Source: Symbiodinium natans (Eukaryota; Sar; Dinophyceae; Suessiales; Symbiodiniaceae). Taken from it: 64,000 bases of DNA. A program made the position numbers and the translations under genes. Positions 24,151-33,718 of this stretch are shown here, piece after piece. The stretch is from contig CAJNDS010001546.1 of the NCBI GenBank assembly GCA_905221605.1, positions 286,001 to 350,000 of the forward strand, read 5' to 3'. How positions within the stretch are numbered: the first letter of the stretch is position 1; every line of letters begins with the position of its first letter. The notes under the pieces were generated by a model that ran no database searches, had not been told where the DNA came from, and was given only the letters and a program-made list of their open reading frames with translations.

Positions 24151-26100
24151 AAAAAGATTTATATGCCTTGGAACAAGCTTGCACGGCCTAAAAAAAGCGG
24201 GGGGGTTGGGGGGGCCGCACCCCCCCCATTTGCAAACGCAATGATCGCATGATGGGAAAAATTTCAAAGACTCATATGATCGAGGCAAGCTTGCACGGAT
24301 TGAAAGAAGCGGAGGGGGGGGGGGGTGGGGGGGTCGCAGCCCCCCCCATTTGCAAACACAATGATAGCCCCCCCTTCTTCCATTTGCAAACACAATGCTC
24401 CCGTGTTGGGTTAAAAAGGATTCGTATGCTTGGAAAAAGCTTGCGCAGCCTAAAAACAGCGGGGGGGGTTAGGGGGCCGCAGCCCCCCCCATTTGCAAAC
24501 ACAATGATCGCCTGATGGGAAAAATTTCAATCACTCATATGATCGAGGCAAGCTTGCACGGATTGAAAGAGGTCGGGGGGGGGTTGGGGGGGTCGCAGCC
24601 ACCCCCCCCATTTGCAAACACAATTATAACCCCCCCCCTCGTCCATTTGCAAACACCATTCTCGCATGTTGGTTTAAAAAGGATTCATATGCTTTGAAAC
24701 AAGCTTGCGCAGCCGAAAAAAAGCGGGGGGTTGGGGGGGGCGCAGCCCCCCCCATTTGCAAACACAATGATCGCATGATGGGTTTTGAAAAGACTCATAT
24801 TATGCTTTGAAGCAAGGTTACATGGCCTAAAAAAAGCGGGGGGGTTGGGGGGGGCGCAGCCCCCCCCCATTTGCAAACACCATGATCGCCTGATGGGTTT
24901 TGAAAAGACTCAGATTATGCTTTGAAGCAAGGTTACATGGCCTAAAAAAGCGGGGGGGTTGGGGGGGGCGCAGCCCCCCCCATTTGCAAACACAATGATC
25001 GCATGATGGGTTTTGAAAAGACTCATATTATGCTTTGAAGCAAGGTTACATGGCCTGAAAAAAGCGGGGGGGTTGGGGGGGGCGCAGCCCCCCCCATTGA
25101 TCGCCTGATGGTTTTGGAAAAGACTCATATTATGCTTTGAAGCAAGGTTACATGGCATAAAAAAATCGGGGGGATTTGGGGGGGCGCAGCCCCCCCCCAT
25201 TTGCAAACACAATGATCGCATGATGGGTTTTGAAAAGACTCATATTATGCTTTGAAGCAAGGTTACATGGCCTAAAAAAGCGGGGGGGTTGGGGGGGGCG
25301 CAGCCCCACCCATTTGCAAACACAATGATCGCCTGATGGGTTTTGCAAAGACTCATATTATGCTTTGAAGCAAGGTTACATGCCCCAAAAGAAGCGGGGG
25401 GGTTGGGGGGGGCGCAGCCCCCCCCATTTGCAAACACAATGATCGCATGATGGGTTTTGAAAAGACTCATATTATGCTTTGAAGCAAGGTTACATGGCCT
25501 AAAAAAAGCGGGGGGATTTGGGGGGGCGCAGCCCCCCCCCATTTGCAAACACAATGATCGCATGATGGGTTTTGAAAAGACTCATATTATGCTTTGAAGC
25601 AAGGTTACATGGCCTAAAAAAGCGGGGGGGTTGGGGGGGGCGCAGCCCCACCCATTTGCAAACACAATGATCGCCTGATGGGTTTTGCAAAGACTCATAT
25701 TATGCTTTGAAGCAAGGTTACATGCCCCAAAAGAAGCGGGGGGGTTGGGGGGGGCGCAGCCCCCCCCATTTGCAAACACAATGATCGCATGATGGGTTTT
25801 GAAAAGACTCATATTATGCTTTGAAGCAAGGTTACATGGCCTAAAAGAAGCGGGGGGGTTGCGCAGCCCCCCCCCATTTGCAAACACAATGATCGCCTGC
25901 TGGGTTTTAAAAAGACTCATATGGATTGAAACAAGCTTGCACGGCTTAAAACAAGCGGGGGGTTGAGGGGGGGGGGGGGGGGGGCGTAGCCCCCCCATTT
26001 GCAAACACAATGATCGCATGATGAGTCTTAAACATTAAAAAGACTCATATGATTCAAAACAAGATTGCACGGAAAAAAACTTGCAAACACAATGGTTTTT
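24151..26100. repeat. Satellite array, about 114-bp unit, roughly 17 copies
   Basis: Each unit has a GACTCATAT phrase, then GCTTTGAAGCAAGGTTACAT, GGCCTAAAAAAAGCGGGGGG, a G tract, GCGCAGCCCCCCC and CATTTGCAAACACAATGATC. The G tract and following C tract around GCGCAG can fold into a hairpin in every unit. Between about 25210 and 25900 units of three types repeat in blocks of about 342 bp, a higher-order pattern. The first units (24151-24700) are more divergent. The proline-rich frames on the minus strand come from the repeat. Confidence 0.93.
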
Positions 26101-26126
26101 TAAAGGTTCATATGCTTTGAAGCAAG

Positions 26127-26280
26127 CTAGGACCAGAGGCCCGCAGGACCAGAAGACCACAGGACCAGAGGATGACGGGACCAGAGGACCAGAGGACCGC
26201 GGACCAGAGGACCAGAGGGACCACGGACCAGAGGACCAGCGAACCACGGGACCAGAGGACCAGAGGACCACAGGACCAGC
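26127..26280 (+). repeat. GACCAGAG minisatellite
   Basis: About 150 bases are built from an 8-10 bp word (GGACCAGAGG and variants such as GGACCACGG). The array joins the 114-bp satellite to the right inverted-repeat arm. Confidence 0.9.
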
Positions 26281-26334
26281 CAGACCTAAGAAAAGGAGAA
26301 AAGGAGAGCCAGACCTAAGAACAAAAAAAACACC
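26276..26334 (-). repeat. Right arm of the inverted repeat
   Basis: Read on the minus strand it gives GGTG, a T run, TTCTTAGGTCTGGCTCTCC, a pyrimidine run and TTAGGTCTGGCT, matching 23734-23786 with small length differences in the T runs. Confidence 0.8.
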
Positions 26335-26625
26335 GGACCCCCCAAACCTGGTACAGAAAAAAATATGTATATGTGTATAATGTGTATAGTATTTGTCACT
26401 CCGCAGTGCTGTGACACGTAACCCTTCCCAGCCCCTCCCCCCCAAACGCGCCTGCAAGAGCAAACTTTTAGCGGGATGCGCGAATCCTTCACTACACAGC
26501 TCATACAGCAAAAGAGGGGGAGCCTTCATCCATCGGGACTACCCGACAGATCCGATGCACACATGACTCATATGACCGTGGTCTGGAGCGATTTGCCCTA
26601 CTTTAGACGCGCATGACCCCGGTCC

Positions 26626-29600
26626 TCACCATGGATCTTTCCATCTCGTTTCTCCTTTCTTTCTTCTCCTGCCAGGTTCATCCTGATAGGAGCTTCCTTG
26701 GTGCCTCTTAGATTTCTTGAGCCTCACTTCAGCATCAACGTCTTGCGCCGCCTCCATAAGCTTTGACAGCACCAGAAACTCGATCTCCTCGAACCTCACA
26801 TCGATGCGGTTCTCTTCCCGGAACCCGTGAAAGTTTTCATTTGTCAGCGCATCTGCTTCGGTGTTCTGTTCCCTTGGCACCCACCGAAGCATCAACCTAG
26901 TGTTCATCTGGTGGAGCTGCAAACTCACTTCCATAAGTACCACTGATAAAGGAAACGAGCACGAGAGGTACTTATCAATCACATGGGCGGATACCTTGCT
27001 GTCGGTGAGGGCAGGAAGCGCCCCTGCAGCAAACCTCCCCCGCAACGACCCGAACTTCGAGAACAGGATCACTGCAATCAGCACCGCTGTGAGCTCCAAA
27101 GCCGCAATCGTCCGAAACGGCTCTCCCTTGACAAAAGCCCAAGGCGCATTTGACCTCGACAGCCTTATCGAGTACCACCGGGCGTTCTCCGTGGACTTTC
27201 CCCCCAGAGTCTCCCAGCCACCTAGTACGATGTCGTCCCTCTCGGCCTTGGCGTCGATGCGGAAGCAATCTACCGGGTAGCGAGGCCACTCGCAAACGTT
27301 CGTCATGCGACAGCCCCCCACTTCCTGCTTGATAAGCTCTAGGACCAACCGCACTCCGAGGGGAAACGAGGCGCACGTGCCCGCTGCGAGCACCGATGAC
27401 CACGCGAAGAGTGTGCCCAAGAAGGGTCGAACATGGCGCAGTGCTCCGGCGACAAACACCAACCGACCAAGTGCCGATCTCAGATCCCGGCCTGTGATGC
27501 CACCTCTCATCAGCACAGTATCAACCCAATTCAAGATCCACTGTCTCTTCCTCTCACTGATCCCCACTTGGAAAGCATCCAGGCTGAGTTCGTAGCCGAT
27601 CCATTGCAGACGAACTCCGCCTCGGACTTTTCTCCAGCTGAGAGGCACTTCAAACAGGTCAAAGAGAAACATCCAGAAAAGACACCGGAAACCGAAATCA
27701 GATCCCTGGGCAACGAGCCACCCATCGTCGGCGTAGAGCAAATGGTAGACCGCCCAGATGAGCCCTGCCAACAGGTGAAAACATCTAATCAAGGTCGCCG
27801 CTAGTCTTTGCCACCAATATGCTGCAGACGCTATCCCGAAGGCCCCTCTCTTGTGCAGAAACACTTCGTCGCTATCGTCCAAACTGAAGGCCTGGTAGCC
27901 CCAGTCCTGGCGGCGTACTGGCATGAGACGATGAGCGTGCGCAACATCGTAGACCATGCCGAAGCGGATCCCTGGCCTCGCGCTGCACTCCTCCTTGACC
28001 TGCCGCATGACTGCCTCAGCATCATCGACAAGAGGATTGCGGATGCGGTCTCTTACCCTTATCCTGTGGTTAACATCCACAGAATAACTGCCATCATGAA
28101 CTACTCTAACCTCGTCAGAGTCCAGCGCCTTGGGCACCGCACCCAGAGCCGCTATGGCTAGCCTCCCCTTGAACTCGCTCTCAGCCTCACATTTAGTCAT
28201 CCGCTCTACAAGCCCTTTCTTGACATCTTCCAGGACCTGTTCCCGAACTCTAGCCATAGACTCCCTGGCAGACGAGTAGTTTTCGGCCTTCGTGTCAACA
28301 AACTCGCCCTCTGCCTCACTCAAGTTCCATTTGACTTTGGGCTCAAAGACATGCGGAGTTCTCGGAAGCTCGACTCCCACACCAATCGGAACCCCTTGGC
28401 TCGCCACCTCTTGGAGGTAATCAAAGTCGACGTCCCCTAGCACCTCCGCTGCCGCGGCCACCCTACGGAAATTCACCTCGGACTCGACATCCTCGGGCCT
28501 CCGGCGGGGATCCAGACCAACCTGCTCCAGAAAAGTATCCACAGCTTCTCTGGCCGAATCGATGGACTCACCAAACGGAGACACCGTAATTGAGCCCGCC
28601 GCTGCAGGCCAGAACTTGTCCCGCATCACGTCCTTCCCAGAGCCAACGACTGCCTCCCGCCAGAGTCTGAACTGATCATGCACCAACGCTCTGAGCTGCT
28701 CACCTTTGTCGCTGAGACTGAGATCTCTGCGATGGATAGGCCACCGCCCTGGAGACAGCAGCCCCCCCCCGTCGCAGATCGGGCGCGACGAACCTTTGTA
28801 CCACGCCATGATCGGTGGGCCGCGGCCCCAACAGCTCTTGCACTGCAAATGCTGTAGGTTGCCCTGATCATCTAGGCTCCCGACATCCGGAGACTCTGCT
28901 GTCCCCGGAGCTTCCACCTCTGAAGCAGAGCAACCCTTTCCAGCAGTTTGACTCGAGGCTCCAAGCGGGGCGCCTGCTGACCCTTGCAGGCACGTCCCCA
29001 CCCCGTCCGAAGGAAACGTGGCTGCTTTCAAGGCTTGTTTGACGGCTGAGGAAATGGCTGAGTCCAGGCGTGGAGGATAAGCAGCCGTTCCAACTGTGGG
29101 AAAATCGAGATCCTGTGGAGTCCGCGCCAAGGTCATGGACACTCGACATGCGCATGAGGGCTGCAACGGACCAAGGTAGAAGCCGTCATCATCAAGGAGC
29201 GGCCATTCCGATGGCCCCCAAGACCTGAGCGCTGGCAGGTTTGACAAGACACGCGTGGGCTTCCGGTATGAAGCTCCGAAACAGCACTGATTGAACGCCA
29301 CAGTGAAAACTGGTGGGTGACCTCGATCGATGAGATTGCGCACGGCCGCCAACTGCCAGACACTGGCTGGTTGAATGTGCATGCGGTCTTCCTCTCGGAC
29401 ACACACGCCTAAATCTTCAGGATGTTCCCAAAGAAGAAAACATGGAGAGTCGGGATGTTGCTCGGATGCCTCCGTGGCGAGTTGAAACACACGAATCGCA
29501 AACTGTACGAGCTGCGAGCCAAGCCAAGCCTCCTGGGCTCGAGAAGCCTTCAACCACGGATATCCATCAGGATGGGCTGCGTCACGCACGGGAGGAGGCC

Positions 29601-29913
29601 CTCGTTTGTTGGCGCACCGGGCTCTAGACCAAGTGGAGCAAGGAGGTGTGCACAGTATGACTCGGTACATGCGCTTCTGAATTTGGCGCAAAATGCGCTC
29701 CTGAACTTCTGGTAGTGACAAGTCGCAGTGGCTCCCTTCGGAGATGTCCACGCAGCAAACATTCATGCCTGACTTCTTTAGCAGCTGAGTTGTGGACGTC
29801 GCACGGCTAGACCCGCTGAAGAGGTAGAGAATCTGAGGCTGTTGCACTTCTGCTGGCGATGCCCCAACTGATGCACTAGCAACCTCCGAAGGGGCAGGCG
29901 GAGGCTGCCAACA
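26626..29913 (-). CDS. Cytosine methyltransferase-like + reverse transcriptase + RNase H polyprotein
   Basis: The frame opens directly behind a TGA (29916-29914) that is also the Gag stop and lies in the same frame, so the protein is probably made by readthrough. The first in-frame Met lies inside the first domain. Counting residues from the GTG at 29847: a C5-methyltransferase-like domain at about 7-205 has LYLFSGSS, VILCTPPCSTWS (Pro-Pro-Cys), WEHPEDLG in the place of the ENV motif and CCFGASYRKPTRVLSN. An RT follows with YDVAHAHRL (motif A) and YADD at 705-708. An RNase H follows with Asp865, Glu918, Asp949 and Asp999 (RIDAKA, ALELTAV, LTDSKV, NTEADAL). All key residues are present. The C-terminus is Lys/Arg-rich. 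It would copy element RNA, degrade the template and perhaps methylate DNA. Confidence 0.9.
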   Translation of the reverse strand, partial: CWQPPPAPSEVASASVGASPAEVQQPQILYLFSGSSRATSTTQLLKKSGMNVCCVDISEGSHCDLSLPEVQERILRQIQKRMYRVILCTPPCSTWSRARCANKRGPPPVRDAAHPDGYPWLKASRAQEAWLGSQLVQFAIRVFQLATEASEQHPDSPCFLLWEHPEDLGVCVREEDRMHIQPASVWQLAAVRNLIDRGHPPVFTVAFNQCCFGASYRKPTRVLSNLPALRSWGPSEWPLLDDDGFYLGPLQPSCACRVSMTLARTPQDLDFPTVGTAAYPPRLDSAISSAVKQALKAATFPSDGVGTCLQGSAGAPLGASSQTAGKGCSASEVEAPGTAESPDVGSLDDQGNLQHLQCKSCWGRGPPIMAWYKGSSRPICDGGGLLSPGRWPIHRRDLSLSDKGEQLRALVHDQFRLWREAVVGSGKDVMRDKFWPAAAGSITVSPFGESIDSAREAVDTFLEQVGLDPRRRPEDVESEVNFRRVAAAAEVLGDVDFDYLQEVASQGVPIGVGVELPRTPHVFEPKVKWNLSEAEGEFVDTKAENYSSARESMARVREQVLEDVKKGLVERMTKCEAESEFKGRLAIAALGAVPKALDSDEVRVVHDGSYSVDVNHRIRVRDRIRNPLVDDAEAVMRQVKEECSARPGIRFGMVYDVAHAHRLMPVRRQDWGYQAFSLDDSDEVFLHKRGAFGIASAAYWWQRLAATLIRCFHLLAGLIWAVYHLLYADDGWLVAQGSDFGFRCLFWMFLFDLFEVPLSWRKVRGGVRLQWIGYELSLDAFQVGISERKRQWILNWVDTVLMRGGITGRDLRSALGRLVFVAGALRHVRPFLGTLFAWSSVLAAGTCASFPLGVRLVLELIKQEVGGCRMTNVCEWPRYPVDCFRIDAKAERDDIVLGGWETLGGKSTENARWYSIRLSRSNAPWAFVKGEPFRTIAALELTAVLIAVILFSKFGSLRGRFAAGALPALTDSKVSAHVIDKYLSCSFPLSVVLMEVSLQLHQMNTRLMLRWVPREQNTEADALTNENFHGFREENRIDVRFEEIEFLVLSKLMEAAQDVDAEVRLKKSKRHQGSSYQDEPGRRRKKGETRWKDPW

Positions 29914-29916
29914 TCA
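29914..29916 (-). other. Single in-frame TGA between Gag and Pol
   Basis: The Gag frame ends KEASS-TGA, and the next codons TGT TGG CAG continue open in the same frame for 23 codons up to the GTG at 29847 and then through the whole methyltransferase-RT-RNase H protein. No ATG lies between. This is the arrangement of a readthrough Gag-Pol junction. Alternatively the TGA is a single point mutation of a sense codon such as CGA. Confidence 0.75.
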
Positions 29917-31209
29917 CGAACTAGCCTCTTTGGGTTCGTTAGGCGTTGCCGCCCCTGTTGTGTCTTTGTGCTTGGGGCACGCGTGCGCTGGGTGTCCACC
30001 GAAACAAATTTGGCAAGCGTGCACACGTCCGCAATTGAATCGGCATCTGGAGTTGGGGTTGTTCCACGCATAGCACAACTCCCGACCATCGGGAGTTTTG
30101 GAATGGTACACCAGTCCCTTTGCCTTGCCCTTCTTGCCCTTGCTTTTACCTGCACCCTTTCCCTTGGAGATGCGCGCCTGGTCCCCATAGAAACCGTCAT
30201 TGCGAAAGCCGCGAGTGTTCGGAGACCTGGACCTGGTGGGAGGTGAAGTGGAGATAGACGCCAACGCACATGGCGTGACAAAGTAGCGTTCTTTGATAAC
30301 GGTATCTCTCATTGCACTGTCCAAGGCTGTGGCAAAAGAGCTTCCTTCGTTGATCAAGCGCACCATTCCTCGACGAATCTGATAGTCATAAGCCAGCACA
30401 AGATCCCACGACGGCGACGACAAGTCGTGTCCCTGACTGTCCTTGGCCGTGAGCCCATGCACGTGCTCGCCGAGCATGTAGTCCGCATACCGCTGCCACT
30501 GGGCTACCGAGACGTCCTTCAGAAAGGACTTTTGAGGATATCTAAGGAAACACATGACCCATGTGTGTGCCACGAGCTTGACGGCGGAGCGGAATTCTTC
30601 CGGGGAAGTAGGTTTCTTGCCCTCAGTGAAGCCCTTCTTTATCTTGATTGCACCGGTGGACTTGTCAATGACTGCTCCATACTGTTCTGCCTCTGCATGC
30701 TCACGACTAACGTATTGACCCAACGTGGTAGGCCTCAATTCTCCCTGCTCAACCTGGTCAAAATGGAACTCGAGAGTCGCGGATGAGGGGGTGGCCTTGT
30801 CATCGAGAGCGTAGTGCAGAGCCTCGAAGCGGGATTTGATGTCCTGGAGTTCTGATTTGTTTGCTACTCTTGGCAGTTTACTCAGCACTGCCTCTGCGTC
30901 TGCCTTGTGCTGCGCCTCCGCCCTAGACTTGCAGGATTCCCACAAGTCCAGCAACGCAGCCACTTCGACTAGATGCTCCGGGGTGGTACTTGGGTCCAAG
31001 TGGAGAATATCCTTGCAAAATGTTCTGAGTCCGGCACGATCGTCGGCAACAGCCGAGTATCGGGAGATAGCTAAGATGGATAGCTGTGCCAGTTCTGCTT
31101 GTTGCTTGAGCTTGATGCCTTTAGTCTGCGCGAGCCCTGGGAAGTCTGCCTCCAACTTGGCAGCCAACGTTTTCTGACCCTCTTCCGTGTTGATATCCGG
31201 TCGTGCCAT
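29914..31209 (-). CDS. Gag-like protein with CCCH and C-x2-C zinc motifs
   Basis: This 431-residue protein starts at an ATG (31209). The N-terminal two thirds are helical and lack a recognisable family signature. Residues around 365-385 form a Lys/Gly-rich basic stretch (KGKGAGKSKGKKGKAKG) likely to bind nucleic acid. It is followed by CYAWNNPNSRCRFNCGRVH, spaced C-x9-C-x3-C-x3-H, and CQICFGGHPAHAC, spaced C-x2-C-x3-H-x4-C, close to a retroviral zinc knuckle. This pairing is typical of Gag proteins of DIRS-like elements. It lies downstream of the recombinase gene and is joined in frame to the polymerase. It would package element RNA. Confidence 0.8.
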   Translation of the reverse strand: MARPDINTEEGQKTLAAKLEADFPGLAQTKGIKLKQQAELAQLSILAISRYSAVADDRAGLRTFCKDILHLDPSTTPEHLVEVAALLDLWESCKSRAEAQHKADAEAVLSKLPRVANKSELQDIKSRFEALHYALDDKATPSSATLEFHFDQVEQGELRPTTLGQYVSREHAEAEQYGAVIDKSTGAIKIKKGFTEGKKPTSPEEFRSAVKLVAHTWVMCFLRYPQKSFLKDVSVAQWQRYADYMLGEHVHGLTAKDSQGHDLSSPSWDLVLAYDYQIRRGMVRLINEGSSFATALDSAMRDTVIKERYFVTPCALASISTSPPTRSRSPNTRGFRNDGFYGDQARISKGKGAGKSKGKKGKAKGLVYHSKTPDGRELCYAWNNPNSRCRFNCGRVHACQICFGGHPAHACPKHKDTTGAATPNEPKEASS

Positions 31210-31537
31210 GCTCTTCGGGGAGATCTTGCAACGCGGCTACCCCGTCCGCTCTACTTGCTACTACGATGTTTGAACTCTGCTGCGTAGTGAAGCAGGACGC
31301 ACAAACACTTGAAGGCAACAACCAAGATGCAGAAAAGCAAACAAGCAAACAGCGTCGCAAAATTTCTTACCTGCAAGCTCGCTCTACACCGACGGCCCAG
31401 AAGCGAGCCAAGCGTTCCGACTCTTACAAGAGATGAACCTTTCCCATCCCTTGTCTCTTCTGAGATCCTCCCCCGATCCTGACATCGGGAGAGCCAAGTC
31501 CCTCGTGAGGTGGGACGCATCGAGAGCATTGACTTGT
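31210..31537 (-). other. Spacer between recombinase and Gag genes
   Basis: These 328 bases lie between the YR stop and the Gag ATG. No open frame spans them. A pyrimidine-rich stretch followed by AG, a possible trans-splice acceptor, can be read on the minus strand (for example GAGCTTGCAG near 31378). DIRS-like elements often keep internal repeat segments needed for circularisation in such gaps, but I found no clear match to the termini. Confidence 0.4.
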
Positions 31538-33610
31538 TTAGCCCTCCCCCGACTCTGTATCGGAAGAGCTCACCCCGCTATCCGAGGAGGAAGACTCTTG
31601 ATTCTCTCCCTCAGTCCTTCCCAGCTGCCTCGGGAAACAAGCCTTGCATGCTCTGTGATAGTCGGACTTATTGGGCCACTGATCACCGAGGTCAAGAAAT
31701 TCCTTGTAGTGGACCCCCGGTTTGCGATAACACTCCCCAGACCGATGAAGTGTCCTTTGCTTGGAGCGGCCCACAATGCTCACGAAGAACTTGCCTTGAG
31801 CTTGCGCTGGCGATGGCGGCTTACGCGCAGGGGCCGCGTCCTCGTTTTCAGACGACGATGAAATGACATCTGTGGCTGAGTCTGAGGCCGAGCGCAACTC
31901 CTCCGAGTCCGATGCCGCCGGAGCGGTGTCCCGACCGAAGTAACTGAGAAGGACCAATTGCTCAGCAGCCACCGACGGCTCGAACCCCTGATCAACCAAC
32001 CGTGAGACAATCTTCGAGAGTAGACCCTCCTCATCGACCGGATCAGCTTTTCCCCTGGAGGTCCGAATGAACTTTGCGATTTTCGCCTGAGCCTTCTCTA
32101 CTTCACCTCGATCTCCACGATCGTAGCCTTCGTCGACACTCTGCTTCCATCGACCCAGGCGTTTCAAAATTTGCGGCGACAGTGGAATCGCCCCTGCCCA
32201 CGTCCTCAACGTAGCTCTCTCTGAGTGCTCTGTCCACATGGCTGCCAGCCCTGGTAGCAACAAATGCCCTTTGCCTTCACAAGAGCCTAGATTGGAAAGC
32301 AATGCCTTGGACAGAGCTGCAGCATCAGCGTAGGACGCAACCTTCTTGGTGATGGATTGGAGGTCGGACGCCGGTACTGGCAGTAGAAAGTCCCTACGGG
32401 CCAGGCCGGCTTCCTGCGTGAGTTCTTCCCAAATCTCCCAGCCTACCGACAGCCATGTGGGAGCCTCAAGCCAGGCATCTTTCGAAACATAGAGCTTCAC
32501 AGTCTTGACAGATTTGCCCGGACCTGTGGTCTTTGTCCTAGTCAGAACTGCCTCTAAGCCTCGAGGACAGACTCGAATGGAACTGTAGTCAATCCCTTGT
32601 GCATCTGAGTGCCTCAAAGCCCCCCAGATTTTGACAAGTTTGTACCACCCCATTGCCCTCACGAATTTAGCCGTAGAGATGTGCATGACAGACCTTTCCA
32701 GGGCCATCACCACCTTGACCGGGAGCATATTTGCCTTCCTAGTCTCGGAATGCGAAGCAGACTCTAAGAAGCGAGCGATCTCTTGCATGGCATTCGACAC
32801 TGACGGATGGACCGAGATCTGCTGAGGCTTCAGGATCTCGGCCGAGGTCTCCATGAACATCAGAGTTTTCAACAGTGCAAGCGGGACGCTTTTGCCACAT
32901 GGTTCGGAGGCTCGCTCCTCGAGATAATCGATGAACTGCTGCGGCGCTACCGGCCATTCCACATCGTAGGCCCCTTTCAGCCAGAGGACGAACTTCTCCC
33001 AAGTTTTGACATGCTTTCTAAGCGTGGAGGGTCTCCGACCCTTGCCTACTCGCCTACTCCCTCCCAGGTCGGCGGCACTGACGAAGTCCTTGCTGATAGG
33101 AGTGCCGCCCCGATAGAGTAGAACGGCGAGAGTCTTGATCCACCTTAATCTCTCGGTTTCTTCCACTCTTTCTCTAAGCTTCTGATCTTCTCCTGCTTGA
33201 GCCAACAACCGAACCCTTCTGCAGGGCCATCTGCACAAAGGGGCCGAGCCTTTTGTAGGAAGAAACTTTCGATGTGCTTCTTGCTCGATTCTCTCGGTCG
33301 ACACTAAGGTCTTTGATCGGACGTTGCGAACGAAAGCCTCTGCGATCTCTCCCGAGTTGCCCTGGGCCTCAACGTTCCGGGACAGCCCGGTAAACAGATC
33401 ACAGCAACCGATGAGTTTGCGAAGATCGGCTTCGCTTATACCGACAAACCTCTCATCACCTTCGACAAGGACACGTAGGATTGGAGCAGCAGTGCCATCA
33501 ATATCGGCTAACATGGCCAGTCTACCCACCGACCACCCTTTGCTCTCGAGAACGGCGGATAGTTCTGCGGGTAGATCTAGCCGAGCACAAAGCTGCGACA
33601 ATGGCACCAT
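31538..33610 (-). CDS. Tyrosine recombinase of the retroelement
   Basis: This 690-residue protein starts at ATG 33610. The catalytic domain spans about 290-510: Arg333 in WGALRHSDAQG, His462 and Arg465 in TEHSERATLRTWAG, and Tyr496 in LGRWKQSVDEGYDRG. That completes the R...HxxR...Y set used by phage-integrase-type recombinases to cut and rejoin DNA through a 3'-phosphotyrosine. About residues 170-280 resemble the core-binding domain (SKDFVSAADLGGSRRVGKG through a long helical part). The C-terminal tail has an acidic Ser-rich linker and a His/Cys module (RTLHRSGECYR ... HRACKACFP). It would integrate the circular cDNA without an endonuclease-type integrase. The frame is intact. Confidence 0.9.
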   Translation of the reverse strand: MVPLSQLCARLDLPAELSAVLESKGWSVGRLAMLADIDGTAAPILRVLVEGDERFVGISEADLRKLIGCCDLFTGLSRNVEAQGNSGEIAEAFVRNVRSKTLVSTERIEQEAHRKFLPTKGSAPLCRWPCRRVRLLAQAGEDQKLRERVEETERLRWIKTLAVLLYRGGTPISKDFVSAADLGGSRRVGKGRRPSTLRKHVKTWEKFVLWLKGAYDVEWPVAPQQFIDYLEERASEPCGKSVPLALLKTLMFMETSAEILKPQQISVHPSVSNAMQEIARFLESASHSETRKANMLPVKVVMALERSVMHISTAKFVRAMGWYKLVKIWGALRHSDAQGIDYSSIRVCPRGLEAVLTRTKTTGPGKSVKTVKLYVSKDAWLEAPTWLSVGWEIWEELTQEAGLARRDFLLPVPASDLQSITKKVASYADAAALSKALLSNLGSCEGKGHLLLPGLAAMWTEHSERATLRTWAGAIPLSPQILKRLGRWKQSVDEGYDRGDRGEVEKAQAKIAKFIRTSRGKADPVDEEGLLSKIVSRLVDQGFEPSVAAEQLVLLSYFGRDTAPAASDSEELRSASDSATDVISSSSENEDAAPARKPPSPAQAQGKFFVSIVGRSKQRTLHRSGECYRKPGVHYKEFLDLGDQWPNKSDYHRACKACFPRQLGRTEGENQESSSSDSGVSSSDTESGEG

Positions 33611-33718
33611 AGCGGCTTGCCCCTACCTACGACGCGTTCCCCTTCCTAAGAAACTTCGAGCATTCACTGCGGAGACAGCTAGCTTCGTGACATGTGGCAA
33701 CCTGCAAGCAGATCGCAT

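Larger units (their letters stand above)
26399..33674 (-). mobile_element. Tyrosine-recombinase retroelement, DIRS-like, apparently intact
   Basis: Three long minus-strand frames occupy 7 kb without disabling breaks: a tyrosine recombinase (33610-31538), a Gag with CCCH and knuckle-like fingers (31209-29914) and a methyltransferase-RT-RNase H protein (29844-26626). A YR combined with RT and RNase H is the hallmark of DIRS-like retroelements. The usual order is gag, RT-RH, YR, whereas here the recombinase comes first. The provisional ends are a short inverted repeat, CTCCGCAGTG at 26399-26408 and its complement at 33665-33674. Both are followed outward by TA-rich sequence. The 31210-31537 gap between YR and Gag holds no obvious gene. 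No LTRs are present. Confidence 0.85.

Noticed and set aside
24100-26019. Repeated proline-rich minus-strand proteins of 60-145 residues
   Set aside because: They follow the 114-bp satellite unit exactly and are broken by its small length changes, so they are not genes.
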